Shown here one piece after another: positions 17,865-25,938 of a DNA stretch of 55,648 bases (position 1 is its first letter; the number at the start of each line of letters is the position of its first letter). The notes beneath the pieces are model-generated. The model was not told where the DNA came from. It searched no databases and saw only the letters and a list, made by a program, of their open reading frames with translations. A program made the position numbers and the translations under genes. Origin of the DNA: Myxococcota bacterium (GTDB lineage Bacteria > Myxococcota > UBA727 > JAHDBA01); NCBI GenBank assembly GCA_020627505.1, contig JAHDGS010000001.1:1-55648 (forward strand). The letters run 5' to 3'.

Positions 17865-18878
17865 CTATTGTTCAAAGCAGAGGATTCTACTTTCATAATT
17901 ACAGGGTTGAGTTGTCGTTTCAGTCCATGTTGTTCCTGGAATACTGTCGTAATAGTATGATGCACCTTTGAGCCCCTCTTCAACAAGACCGGCACTTGAA
18001 AAATTAGAGCAGTTGATTCCAAAATAGTTTCCGTCACTATCCGTATTAGACCAAAATGCTGAATCGGCAGGATGGACCTCTTCTCCATTTTCATCCATAT
18101 TAAATGGTGCTTCGGGGCCATTCCAAAGTGCAAGCTCAAGAGATTCAAAAATCAAAGTTCTCTGATCCATCTTGTACCACGGGCCTACTTCAAGGAGGCG
18201 TTCCGTAGCGTCAACATCCTCGGCTGATAACCAGGCCATAAAATTGCCTTCTATTCCAGCAAGCCTGGCATGTTTCGCACAAATATTATCACCTCCTAAA
18301 ATCCCATCGTCAGAATCCACAGGCGTACGAAAATTTCCATCATATTTTTGACTCGTGAGAAAGATTCTCTTGGCATCTGGTACAATACATCCCAAGCATG
18401 GCCCTCCACAATCAACACCTTCTTCACCTTGATTTTGAAGTCCATCTGTACATGTTGGTACTGGCGTCGTTTCACATGCATCGCAAGGGCCACCGCAATC
18501 GACGCCCGTCTCAGCTTGGTTCTGTATACCATCTGTACATGTTTGTACTGGCATCGTCTCACATGCATCGCAGGGTCCGCCACAGTCGGTACCCTCTTCG
18601 CCTTGGTTTTGTATATCATCTGTACATGTTGGTTCCGGCACCGTTTCACATGCATCGCAAGGTCCGCCACAGTCGACACCTTCCTCATCCTGATTTTGAG
18701 TGTCATCGTCACAGGTTTCTGTATTACCTACATCATCTTTGCCATTAGCAGTATTGTTCTCATCAATTTGGCTTTTATCGTCCTCCTGAGAGCCTGAGCT
18801 GATATCATCCCCGCAAGCCATGATTGAGAGTCCACAAAGTAAAATTAGGTAGATCTGGAATAACTTTTTCTTTTTCAT
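17865..18878 (-). CDS. Lipoprotein with four DCGGPC repeats and a DUF1554-like domain
   Basis: Start chosen at the ATG preceded by GGAG (6 bases); upstream ATGs at 18902-18884 lack one. The signal peptide ends in MAC (Cys22), followed by the shared tag GDDISSGS. Four near-identical repeats of about 28 residues follow (pattern C-x-D-x-x-QNQ-x-E-x-G-x-DCGGPC-x-x-C). The C-terminal about 165 residues (AKRIFLTSQKYDGNF...) are a DUF1554-like domain paralogous to the protein at 1665. The repeats probably form a rigid disulfide-rich stalk presenting the domain outside the cell (inference). The repeat DNA is similar enough for copy-number change. Confidence 0.75.
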   Translation of the reverse strand: MKKKKLFQIYLILLCGLSIMACGDDISSGSQEDDKSQIDENNTANGKDDVGNTETCDDDTQNQDEEGVDCGGPCDACETVPEPTCTDDIQNQGEEGTDCGGPCDACETMPVQTCTDGIQNQAETGVDCGGPCDACETTPVPTCTDGLQNQGEEGVDCGGPCLGCIVPDAKRIFLTSQKYDGNFRTPVDSDDGILGGDNICAKHARLAGIEGNFMAWLSAEDVDATERLLEVGPWYKMDQRTLIFESLELALWNGPEAPFNMDENGEEVHPADSAFWSNTDSDGNYFGINCSNFSSAGLVEEGLKGASYYYDSIPGTTWTETTTQPCNYESRILCFEQ

Positions 18879-18908
18879 ATTCATCTCCATATTCGTTTTC
18901 ACTCATAT

Positions 18909-18934
18909 GTTCCCAGATACAGAGCCTATGATCA
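18909..18934 (-). promoter_or_regulatory. Shared lipoprotein promoter element, site 2
   Basis: Reading the minus strand: TGATCAT, 13 bases, GGGAAC, ending 30 bases before the chosen ATG at 18878. Identical spacing to sites 1, 3 and 4. Confidence 0.6.
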
Positions 18935-18964
18935 TATTTAATTAAAAAAAGCGGGGTTTCAACT

Positions 18965-19199
18965 GTTCATGATGACTGAACTGATTTGTCTAGCTACACT
19001 GTGAGCCGGCTGGGGCATATTTTTAAGTGAGGGCGGACACTTGCCTGGCCCTAATTTCTTAAATACGAACGTTGCCTGCTCAATTTATCTTAATTATTCG
19101 TCCCCGGCTCTTGAACTTTATCTAAAATCTGTTCATGATGATTGAACTGATTCATGCAGCCACACTGTGAGCCGGGATGGTGGCATATTTTTGGAAGAT
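18965..19199 (+). repeat. Degenerate repeats of the tRNA-Leu upstream region with 5' tRNA fragments
   Basis: The 448-base gap before the tRNA holds no protein gene. The region from 19061 to 19183 repeats at 19217-19339 with a 156-base period, covering promoter-like sequence and the first 13 bases of the tRNA (GCCGGGATGGTGG at 19171 and at the true tRNA, 19327). A third, more decayed copy starts at 18965 with GCCGG at 19005. Both truncated copies then switch to GGCATATTTTT. The copies look like remnants of duplicated tRNA genes. Confidence 0.7.
19029..19052. repeat. Short dispersed GC-rich repeat, copy 2
   Basis: The core GGCGGACACTTGCCTGGCCC matches the element at 2537-2561 with few changes. 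It lies inside the tRNA-derived repeat zone. Confidence 0.4.
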
Positions 19200-19266
19200 G
19201 TCCCATCTCTATGCTCAAATACAAGTGCTGCCAGCTCAATTTATCTCAATTATTCGTCCCCGGCTC

Positions 19267-19295
19267 TTGAACTTTACGTAAAATCTGTTCATGAT
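19267..19295 (+). promoter_or_regulatory. Putative sigma-70-type promoter of tRNA-Leu
   Basis: TTGAAC, 17 bases, CATGAT (4 of 6 matches to TATAAT), placing transcription start about 25 bases before the tRNA. The same arrangement is preserved 156 bases upstream in the decayed copy. Confidence 0.4.
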
Positions 19296-19326
19296 GACTG
19301 AACTGATTCATGCAGTTGAACTGTGA

Positions 19327-19413
19327 GCCGGGATGGTGGAATTGGTAGACACAGGAGACTTAAAATCTCCCGCCTGCAAAGGTGTACGGGTTCAAGTCCC
19401 GTTCCCGGTACCA
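19327..19413 (+). tRNA. tRNA-Leu (anticodon UAA)
   Basis: An 87-base class II tRNA. The acceptor GCCGGGA pairs with TCCCGGT (one G-U); the anticodon stem GGAGA/TCTCC has loop CTTAAAA giving UAA. There is a variable arm, the T arm ACGGG-TTCAAGT-CCCGT, and an encoded CCA end. The 3' end is one base from the stop codon of the convergent lipoprotein gene. Confidence 0.95.
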
Positions 19414-19414
19414 T

Positions 19415-20089
19415 TTAAAAACCAGACTCTTTACAGGAATCTATTCCAGGGTTTCCTTCATTAGATTCCAAACAAGTTACATAGGCACCATATTCAAAGC
19501 TACATATGCTACTTTCGTTGTCCATAATCTCAGCAATTTCTGTGCAGCTCGAATTATAGACTTCATCTAGACAAGAAAGAACCGCGTTAAAGGCTTCTTC
19601 ACATGGTGTACCGGAACACGCTCCCGCACTGATGCATAATTGTTCCCAATCAATCTGGGGGAGCATGTCACAGGCTTCTTTTTCATTGATATACTCAATG
19701 ATTTCTTCCGGACAATCTCCATTATTTTGACACTCAAATGAGTTGCAATAACAATCTTGACTGTGACTTCTCGTTGTCCATCCCTGGCAATTAAATGATG
19801 TGTCGTACGCATCATTATCCGGACAAAACTTTTGATCGAGTGTTGCCTCACATGCATAATAGTCCTGTGAACATGATTCACCTTTTTCTTCTATAAACTG
19901 ACACATTTCTTGAGGTGTTGTTCGCTCGATATCGGCAAATGCAACCTCATCGTCTTTCGAATCACTTTTATTTTCGCTAGATTCTTCCTCAGCATTATTT
20001 TCACTGCCAGAATCAACATCTTCACCACAAGCGATCAAAAGTGTGAGCAGTAGAAAGACAGACATAAATATTTGGTTAAGCTGTTTCAT
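19415..20089 (-). CDS. Cysteine-rich lipoprotein with CGEDVDSGS tag
   Basis: 224 residues. Signal peptide with lipobox LIAC, then GEDVDSGS and a Ser/Glu/Asp-rich linker to about residue 50. The body contains about 20 cysteines, several as C-x(3-7)-C pairs, suggesting disulfide-held helices (for example CEEAFNAVLSCLDEVYNSSC). No known domain recognised. GGAG lies 8 bases before the ATG. The element at 20122-20147 upstream puts it in the same group as the lipoproteins at 1665, 18878 and 24342. The stop abuts the tRNA. Confidence 0.7.
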   Translation of the reverse strand: MKQLNQIFMSVFLLLTLLIACGEDVDSGSENNAEEESSENKSDSKDDEVAFADIERTTPQEMCQFIEEKGESCSQDYYACEATLDQKFCPDNDAYDTSFNCQGWTTRSHSQDCYCNSFECQNNGDCPEEIIEYINEKEACDMLPQIDWEQLCISAGACSGTPCEEAFNAVLSCLDEVYNSSCTEIAEIMDNESSICSFEYGAYVTCLESNEGNPGIDSCKESGF

Positions 20090-20121
20090 AAATATTCTCC
20101 ATTATTTGGTTTCATTTATAA

Positions 20122-20147
20122 GTTCCCGAAATATGAGCTTATGATCA
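20122..20147 (-). promoter_or_regulatory. Shared lipoprotein promoter element, site 3
   Basis: Minus strand: TGATCAT, 13 bases, GGGAAC, ending 32 bases before the ATG at 20089. Confidence 0.6.
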
Positions 20148-20157
20148 CTATCAATGG

Positions 20158-20184
20158 AAAAAAGTGGGTCAAAACCCACTTTTT
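20158..20184. terminator. Bidirectional rho-independent terminator
   Basis: Stem AAAGTGGGT / ACCCACTTT with loop CAAA, flanked by A residues on the left and T residues on the right. It ends transcription of the minus-strand gene finishing at 20206 just before the promoter element of the next gene. Confidence 0.85.
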
Positions 20185-20205
20185 GAACAGAAAGCACTTT
20201 TTTGT

Positions 20206-21255
20206 TCAAATCTTTTCACATGAAATCAACTCACATGCTTCCTCATCTGGCAGGTAACTTGTATCGCCATATAACTCATAGCTTAAACATTCACTCAAAC
20301 CAGCTGCGTATGAATCTCTCAATGTGTTTCGTGTGATTGTTTGCTCGACAGTGCCTGAACCATCTGAATAATGTTCGTGCACCCATTCACATTTATAACT
20401 ACCCGCTTCTTCACAATTGACATCATCAAGAATCACCTCGCAGCTCAATAATTCACATCGCTCAGATTCAGGTAAATCAGATAAATCATCGTAGAGTCGT
20501 CGATTCATGCACGCGTCTAGGCCATCCGCAATGACTTCTTGTCGGTCAAAACCGGAAGTATACATAATGATTGTTCCCGAGCCATCTGAATAGTACTCGT
20601 GCCGATATGTGCATTTATGTAGTGTTTCACACTGCTGAATATCATTTGGATTCGTACAAAAACCTTCGTGGCAAACTAGATTCCCCGAACAATCTGTATT
20701 TTGGTCACAAGACTCGCCAGCAGAGCGACCACATGCAGGACATGGCCCACCGCAATCAATATCTGTTTCACCTTGATTCTGGATACCATCGACACAAGTT
20801 GCATCAGGTCTACATGCAGGACAAGGGCCACCACAGTCGACACCTATCTCACCTTGGTTTTGTTCTCCATCGACACAGGTTCCATCGTCGCTATCATCAT
20901 CATCGGTCGCTAAGTCCTCACAATCTGCATCATCACCATCTTCTTCACATTCAAGCTCGTCAGCTTCATCTAATTCGCAATCGGAGTCATCGCCATCGGT
21001 TCCTGAGCCTGCGCCGTCTCGAGCCTGTCGAGAGGTCGAAGGGTCTTCACATTCGTCGTTATCATCGTCGTTATCATCGTCGGTCTCTGAGTCCGTCGAA
21101 GGGTCGTCACAGTCTGTGTCATCGCCATCCTGTTCGCACTGCTCTTGCTCTACTTCATCGTCATCGCGAGAACCTTCTTCTGGCTCACAAGCAGACGTTA
21201 GCCCGAGTAAAAAAGATAAAACGAGATATTTCAATAAGTCTTGATTGATTCGCAT
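20206..21255 (-). CDS. Acidic Cys-repeat lipoprotein with duplicated C-terminal domain
   Basis: 349 residues. Lipobox TSAC. Then a very acidic low-complexity region to about residue 125 (runs of D/E with isolated Cys) and two DCGGPCPAC repeats. A DxDCxGNLVCxxGFC module follows. The C-terminal domain of about 60 residues occurs twice (HEYYSDGSGTI...CELLSCE and HEHYSDGSGTV...CELISCE). The acidic part contains PSTSRQARDGAGSGTDG, encoded by GC-rich DNA unlike its surroundings. It lacks the CGED tag and the shared promoter element. RBS AGGAGG. A calcium-binding or spacer role for the acidic zone is only a guess. Confidence 0.7.
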   Translation of the reverse strand: MRINQDLLKYLVLSFLLGLTSACEPEEGSRDDDEVEQEQCEQDGDDTDCDDPSTDSETDDDNDDDNDECEDPSTSRQARDGAGSGTDGDDSDCELDEADELECEEDGDDADCEDLATDDDDSDDGTCVDGEQNQGEIGVDCGGPCPACRPDATCVDGIQNQGETDIDCGGPCPACGRSAGESCDQNTDCSGNLVCHEGFCTNPNDIQQCETLHKCTYRHEYYSDGSGTIIMYTSGFDRQEVIADGLDACMNRRLYDDLSDLPESERCELLSCEVILDDVNCEEAGSYKCEWVHEHYSDGSGTVEQTITRNTLRDSYAAGLSECLSYELYGDTSYLPDEEACELISCEKI

Positions 21256-21312
21256 ATTGCCTCCTACTGACTAAGTGTCAGTCATCGGCAAAAGGTTGCA
21301 CGTGAAGAAAAA

Positions 21313-23289
21313 TTATATGCCTGGTGTGCCTAAGTCTCCACAGCCACCTGAAATAGCGGCGGTTGCGACCACCCAGTTATCACTCAAGTCATTGTCGATG
21401 TGGCTGTCACTCAAGCCTTCGACGGACTCTCCATTCGCATCAGGAAAGAGCCCATAATTAATCGTGTCGATTGTTGTTCCTGAAACATCTTTAATCAATA
21501 ACGTGTCTCCAGAGTTACCAAGAGACATCGGCAGCTCTGCATCACATTGAATACCACCATTTGTCGCAACATCATTATTTTTGCATACAACCAAAACCTC
21601 ACCAGCCATCAACACAGTCGTCTCGAGGGTTCCACCTGTATTGTCGTCATCGATCAATGTCCAACCGGTGATATCAAGGGTGCCTCCACTTACATTTTTA
21701 ATTTCAAACCATTCCCCACTGCTATCACCAACACAGCTCGGGTTATACATGACCTCAGTAAAAACAACACTACCGACATCTCCAGGAGCATTACAGGCAG
21801 CGCATGTCGAGCCGCCACAATCAATGCCGGTTTCATCGCCATTTTGTTCACCATCATCACATGTCGGCGGAACAATACAAGCTTCACACTGAGAACCACC
21901 ACAGTCCGTGCCTTCTTCGTCACCATTTTGCTCACCGTCATTGCAAGTCGGAAGAACTTGACACGGTTCACATACCGAGCCACCACAATCTGTCTCGACT
22001 TCATCTTGATTCAAAATTCCATCATCGCATGTTGGATCGGGTTCAACTGTTCGAACATTTGGTAAACCTGGTGTGCCACCATCTTCACATGTATCACTCA
22101 CACGACCTTCAGAGAGGAACCAGTTTTCACCCTCATCATTCTCGATATGATCTGTCTCATCATCGATGGCGATCGAATGGCCCTCTTCGTCCGGAAATGT
22201 ACTAAACCATCGAACAGAATCGATCGTTTGCCCTGTCGCGTCGAGGACATAAACCAAGTCACTTCCATTCGCGAAGCCAATATCAATCTGCAAATCACAG
22301 GTCACACCACCATTCACGGTTGTATTTTGGTTCTTACACAACACTGCGCGAGCACCAGCACTCAACACCACACCATCTAAACGCCCACTTGTGCCATCGT
22401 CATCTGAAAATACCCAGCCACGCATATCGATAGTTGCGTTCGTTCTATTTTGAATCTCAACCCACTCACCGTTGGTGTCTCCGACGCAATCTGGATTGTA
22501 CATGATTTCAGTAATCACGATATCACCGGGTGTCGCAGGCTCCGGGCATGCAAGACACGATCCACCACAGTCAACACCTGTTTCGTCTTGATTTTGAATA
22601 TTGTCGTCGCAGGTCGGCTCAGGACAGGCATCACACGGGCCACCACAATCGACTTGCTCTTCACCTTGATTTAAAATGCCATCAGTGCATGTCGGGTCAG
22701 CGACACAGTCATCACATGGGCCACCACAATCAATACCGACTTCATTTTGATTTTGAACTCCGTCAAAACATGATGGCTCTGGACAATCCATCTCACATGA
22801 ACCACCACAGTCGATACCCTCTTCTGTGCCATTACGAATCCCATCTGTACAGGTCGGGCAATCAGAGCAGCCGCCACCGCAATCAATGCCTTCTTCGGAG
22901 CCATTTTGAAGGCCATCGAAACATGTCGCAACTGGTTGCGCATCACATGCGAGTAAACATGAGCCCCCACAATCAACATCTTCTTCATCACCATTTTGGA
23001 TTCGGTCAAAGCAAGATGGTTCACGCGAGACACAATCATTTGGGCAGGTCCCACCACAATCGATATCTTCTTCATCGCCATTTTGGACACCATCTTCACA
23101 GCGCTCGGTATTCACCGAACCATTGCAATTCACAAAACAACTACCACCACAGTCGATGCCAGTCTCATCTCCATTTTCGATACCATCATCACATGTCGGC
23201 TTGTTGGGCGTTGACGATGTATCGGGACCACCACACGCTATAAAAATGAGTGTCGTTAGCGAGCATAGAACAAGATTTATTTTTTTCAT
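21313..23289 (-). CDS. Large lipoprotein with eleven DCGG repeats and two lamin-tail domains
   Basis: Start at MKKINLVLCS (23289), preceded by GAAGGTG; the frame is open further upstream without a signal peptide. 658 residues; lipobox FIAC. Eight Cys repeats of 25-35 residues (pattern C-x-DG-x-x-NG-x-E-x-G-x-DCGG-x-C), a lamin-tail domain (IVITEIMYNPDCVGDTNGEW...), three more repeats and a second lamin-tail domain (VVFTEVMYNPSCVGDSSGEW...). In bacteria lamin-tail domains occur on secreted, often adhesive or nuclease-linked proteins. Modular duplication of repeat plus domain is clear. Probably a surface-exposed rod. 57 bases separate it from the next gene, so the two may be co-transcribed. Confidence 0.8.
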   Translation of the reverse strand: MKKINLVLCSLTTLIFIACGGPDTSSTPNKPTCDDGIENGDETGIDCGGSCFVNCNGSVNTERCEDGVQNGDEEDIDCGGTCPNDCVSREPSCFDRIQNGDEEDVDCGGSCLLACDAQPVATCFDGLQNGSEEGIDCGGGCSDCPTCTDGIRNGTEEGIDCGGSCEMDCPEPSCFDGVQNQNEVGIDCGGPCDDCVADPTCTDGILNQGEEQVDCGGPCDACPEPTCDDNIQNQDETGVDCGGSCLACPEPATPGDIVITEIMYNPDCVGDTNGEWVEIQNRTNATIDMRGWVFSDDDGTSGRLDGVVLSAGARAVLCKNQNTTVNGGVTCDLQIDIGFANGSDLVYVLDATGQTIDSVRWFSTFPDEEGHSIAIDDETDHIENDEGENWFLSEGRVSDTCEDGGTPGLPNVRTVEPDPTCDDGILNQDEVETDCGGSVCEPCQVLPTCNDGEQNGDEEGTDCGGSQCEACIVPPTCDDGEQNGDETGIDCGGSTCAACNAPGDVGSVVFTEVMYNPSCVGDSSGEWFEIKNVSGGTLDITGWTLIDDDNTGGTLETTVLMAGEVLVVCKNNDVATNGGIQCDAELPMSLGNSGDTLLIKDVSGTTIDTINYGLFPDANGESVEGLSDSHIDNDLSDNWVVATAAISGGCGDLGTPGI

Positions 23290-23371
23290 AAAGCACCTTC
23301 GGGGATGACCAATTTGAATTGAATACAGGTTGTATCCGATCAGTTTCCAGTACAGGTGCACGTTAACAGGC

Positions 23372-23415
23372 AAAAAAAATGCGGCAACGAATTATGAGAA
23401 TAATCCGTAAGCCGC
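23372..23415 (-). terminator. Rho-independent terminator
   Basis: On the minus strand a long imperfect stem (GCGGC...GCCGC with inner CGGATTAT / ATAATTCG) is followed by ATTTTTTTT. It lies about 45 bases after the stop of the gene ending at 23458. Confidence 0.8.
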
Positions 23416-23457
23416 TGTAAACCTTACATCTATTTGATATAATATCAGCGATACCTC

Positions 23458-24342
23458 TTACTCACATCTCAAATAATATACGTCGGTGGCATCTTGGCAC
23501 TCATATGAAGCTGTGCATATTTCACCAAGTTCATAAGACGGTAAGCCACAACTATTCGTCGTCAGATTCGTTCCACATAGCTCGTTGAACTGTGACATCG
23601 CTTCTTCTGCAGCAGTCTCAGGAGTCGTTCCTCCCAAAACACAGTTATTTTCACTCGTAAATTGATTGATTATTTCTTCGTCCTGATAACAAGTGCACTG
23701 ATATGTCTCGTCTGTTTTTTCATTTTCACCACTTGTTTCATCAGTCTCATCTCGCTCTTCTCCAGCTTGCTCATAATCGTCTGCCTGATATTCCCATAAG
23801 TCTGTTTCTTCGAAATCGCCTGTTTCTTTGGCGAGTACGATATATTCAATCAAGATCTCGCCACCTTGCTCAAATTCAATGACACGAAAAGCAAAGATCA
23901 CTCTCGTTGGGTTGCCATCATCCCAAACACCGTAAATATGCTCCACTTCGATATTCTTATCAAAGACCAGAGGTGTCTCAAGAATGTCTTCTATCTCAAT
24001 ATCCCCCAATGAAGTCGCGTCCAAGTCAGCAATACCAACACGCTTATCTCCCCCATTCTGATTCACACTGAATGCTCCTTCTGAATCGCACAGACCAACA
24101 TATAGAAGCTGAGGGTCATTTCTATCCAGAGAGGCTTCAGAGAGAAATAAGGCTGACGTCTCATATGATCCGTCAACGTCATCTTTTCTGCAACTACGTG
24201 GCTGCGTAAATCGATATGTCTTTAGCACCCCAATTTCGCTATTGATACTATCTTCAGCGCTTCCACCTGACTTAATATCTTCCCCACATCCAATCAATGC
24301 CAATAAAAACAAAGCAAATAGTTGTGTTGTGTGTGTTTTCAT
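23458..24342 (-). CDS. Lipoprotein with CGEDIKSGG tag
   Basis: 294 residues. Lipobox LIGC followed by GEDIKSGGSAED. The body has a beta-rich N-terminal half without recognisable motif (YRFTQPRSC ... FVF-type strands). An acidic linker of E/D/T follows near 200-215. The Cys-rich C-terminal part (YQCTCYQDEEIINQFTSENN...) has C-x-C and spaced cysteines. RBS AAGGAG 6 bases from the ATG. Preceded by the shared element at 24364-24389. It is the closest tagged lipoprotein to the sigma/anti-sigma genes. Confidence 0.7.
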   Translation of the reverse strand: MKTHTTQLFALFLLALIGCGEDIKSGGSAEDSINSEIGVLKTYRFTQPRSCRKDDVDGSYETSALFLSEASLDRNDPQLLYVGLCDSEGAFSVNQNGGDKRVGIADLDATSLGDIEIEDILETPLVFDKNIEVEHIYGVWDDGNPTRVIFAFRVIEFEQGGEILIEYIVLAKETGDFEETDLWEYQADDYEQAGEERDETDETSGENEKTDETYQCTCYQDEEIINQFTSENNCVLGGTTPETAAEEAMSQFNELCGTNLTTNSCGLPSYELGEICTASYECQDATDVYYLRCE

Positions 24343-24363
24343 TTTTTCTCCTTATATGTATCT

Positions 24364-24389
24364 GTTCCCGCACTTTGAACTCATGATCA
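24364..24389 (-). promoter_or_regulatory. Shared lipoprotein promoter element, site 4
   Basis: Minus strand: TGATCAT, 13 bases, GGGAAC, ending 21 bases before the ATG at 24342. Confidence 0.6.
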
Positions 24390-24398
24390 TTTACAGAC

Positions 24399-25316
24399 TC
24401 ATTTTTTACATTTTTTTAGATTTAGCTTAAATTTCTTCGCAAATACTTGTGCAGCCTGGCACTGCCCCAACTGCTCATAGGCTGACAACATCATTCTTTG
24501 TACATCCGATTTTCTGTAGTCAGCTTTCGCGAGATGTAATCGTGACTGCTGAAGCACTTTCGGATAATCACCATGTTGATAATATGCCTCAATAAGTGAA
24601 AAGCGAGACTCGATGACAAGATGACCGGTCGGATACGCTTCTAAATAGTCTTTAAAAAAGCGTATGGCAGTTGGATAATCACGTCGTTTAAGCGCAGAAA
24701 GCGCATTATCATATAAATTAAGGCCATGATCTTTTTCAACCTCATTTAATCTTTCACGTTTTTCTAGATCATCATCCTGCTGCTTGGTCTTCAACTGAGT
24801 CACGTGCTTTTTGTCTTCAGTTGGAATGACATTTTTTGGGAGGGTATTATTTGATGATGGATTCTGCTTTTTCTGATGAGCTTTCGTTTTGATAGGCACG
24901 TCATGTTTTTGGGTCGCATTTTTGACCGCACTGATTTTCGAGTCTTCAATTTCGATATGCGTCCGTTTAATCATCGGTGGGCTTTCTTCAGCACTGTCCA
25001 CTTTTTCATTTTTATCTGAATTAAGTGAGATAAGCGCATAACCAAACGCACCGACCAAACCGATCAACAAAACCGATTTTGTCGCAAGCAATGCACCACT
25101 TGATTTGGCAGCAGCTCCGGCCGCCTGTTGAGCGCTGATAGGCGTTTTGGTAGAAGAGACATTTTGGGATGTTGTGGCAACCGTCTCGGCGGCAGCCTCT
25201 GAGGCTTGAATAAATGTCAGTGCAGCATCAGCATCAAATTGTGGAATACTGATTGATTCTGACTCAAAAGCTTTTTGGTAGCCATCAAGTTCTTTTAAGC
25301 GAATGGGATCATTCAT
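24399..25316 (-). CDS. Membrane-anchored TPR protein, probable anti-sigma factor
   Basis: Start at the ATG with AAGGAGG 5 bases upstream; it overlaps the sigma gene's stop (ATGAATGA). 305 residues. Cytoplasmic N-terminal about 75 residues, one transmembrane helix (SVLLIGLVGAFGYALISL), a long polar Lys/Gln-rich periplasmic linker, then a C-terminal TPR-like region (YDNALSALKRRDYPTAIRFF ... YYQHGDYPKVLQQSRLHLAK). Sigma factor followed by a single-pass protein is the classic ECF sigma/anti-sigma layout. No HxxxCxxC zinc motif is present, so the anti-sigma role rests on context and topology. Confidence 0.65.
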   Translation of the reverse strand: MNDPIRLKELDGYQKAFESESISIPQFDADAALTFIQASEAAAETVATTSQNVSSTKTPISAQQAAGAAAKSSGALLATKSVLLIGLVGAFGYALISLNSDKNEKVDSAEESPPMIKRTHIEIEDSKISAVKNATQKHDVPIKTKAHQKKQNPSSNNTLPKNVIPTEDKKHVTQLKTKQQDDDLEKRERLNEVEKDHGLNLYDNALSALKRRDYPTAIRFFKDYLEAYPTGHLVIESRFSLIEAYYQHGDYPKVLQQSRLHLAKADYRKSDVQRMMLSAYEQLGQCQAAQVFAKKFKLNLKKCKK

Positions 25317-25926
25317 CGTGTCCTCCTTCACTCTTTTTCATTGAATCATTTGAGTCTTTGAGCTGAATCTCTTCAAATCGTTTCTTAAAGCCCTCGCGTG
25401 CCAATCGCAATCTAGACCGTACTGTGGCATGCGGTATATTCAATATGTCAGCAATCTCGGCTGATGGTTGCTCTTGGAGTTCAAATAAAACAAACACTTC
25501 GCGTTGTTTTTCTGGTAGCGTCGCGACGATTTTACGGACAAGCGACATTTGCTCTTTTAGATGAAAAGTATCAGATAACGTTCGTGGTAACTGACCATGT
25601 AGTTCACCATGATGCCCTAGCGTCTCTTCCACCTTTTTCATTTTACGATGATGTCGACCTTCCCCACGTTTCAAATGCAGAATATGATTTCGCGCCATTT
25701 GATATAAATAGGCTCGGATATTGTCTATTTCGTCTAAAGCAATATCTTTTTGGTAAAGAGACAAGAACACCTCTTGAACAACATCTTGAGCTGAATCTGA
25801 ACCACCTGTCATTCGGAAAACATATGCCAATAGTTCTTGTCCATATGTACGCACAATTTCATCGAAGGACATCGGCTTCTTTGCCGAACTTTTTCTCTCA
25901 GATTCAAGTGGTTCTACCATCAACAT
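25309..25926 (-). CDS. ECF-type RNA polymerase sigma factor
   Basis: 205 residues. Sigma region 2 (YGQELLAYVFRMTGGSDSAQ, DVVQEVFLSLYQ, IRAYLYQMARNHIL) and region 4 (LPEKQREVFVLFELQEQPSA, EIADILNIPHATVRSRLRLA) are clear, with no region 1 or 3, as in ECF (group 4) sigmas. No Shine-Dalgarno precedes ATG 25926 or 25920, and the element at 25939-25964 is so close that the message may be nearly leaderless. It likely directs transcription of envelope genes, and the upstream element suggests control of its own gene and of four lipoproteins. Confidence 0.9.
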   Translation of the reverse strand: MLMVEPLESERKSSAKKPMSFDEIVRTYGQELLAYVFRMTGGSDSAQDVVQEVFLSLYQKDIALDEIDNIRAYLYQMARNHILHLKRGEGRHHRKMKKVEETLGHHGELHGQLPRTLSDTFHLKEQMSLVRKIVATLPEKQREVFVLFELQEQPSAEIADILNIPHATVRSRLRLAREGFKKRFEEIQLKDSNDSMKKSEGGHDE

Positions 25927-25938
25927 ATCTACTCATAT

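Noticed and set aside
21266-21282. ACTGAC/GTCAGT inverted repeat as terminator
   Set aside because: Six-base stem without a T run, next to the start of the minus-strand gene; at best a weak operator.
20571-23243. Plus-strand open frames rich in His/Arg opposite the lipoprotein genes
   Set aside because: Shadows of DCGG repeats and acidic runs on the minus strand; no RBS and unnatural composition.
21800-23250. Regular repeats considered as a CRISPR array
   Set aside because: Units are in-frame protein repeats of variable length with diverged DNA; no constant direct repeat or unique spacers and no cas genes.
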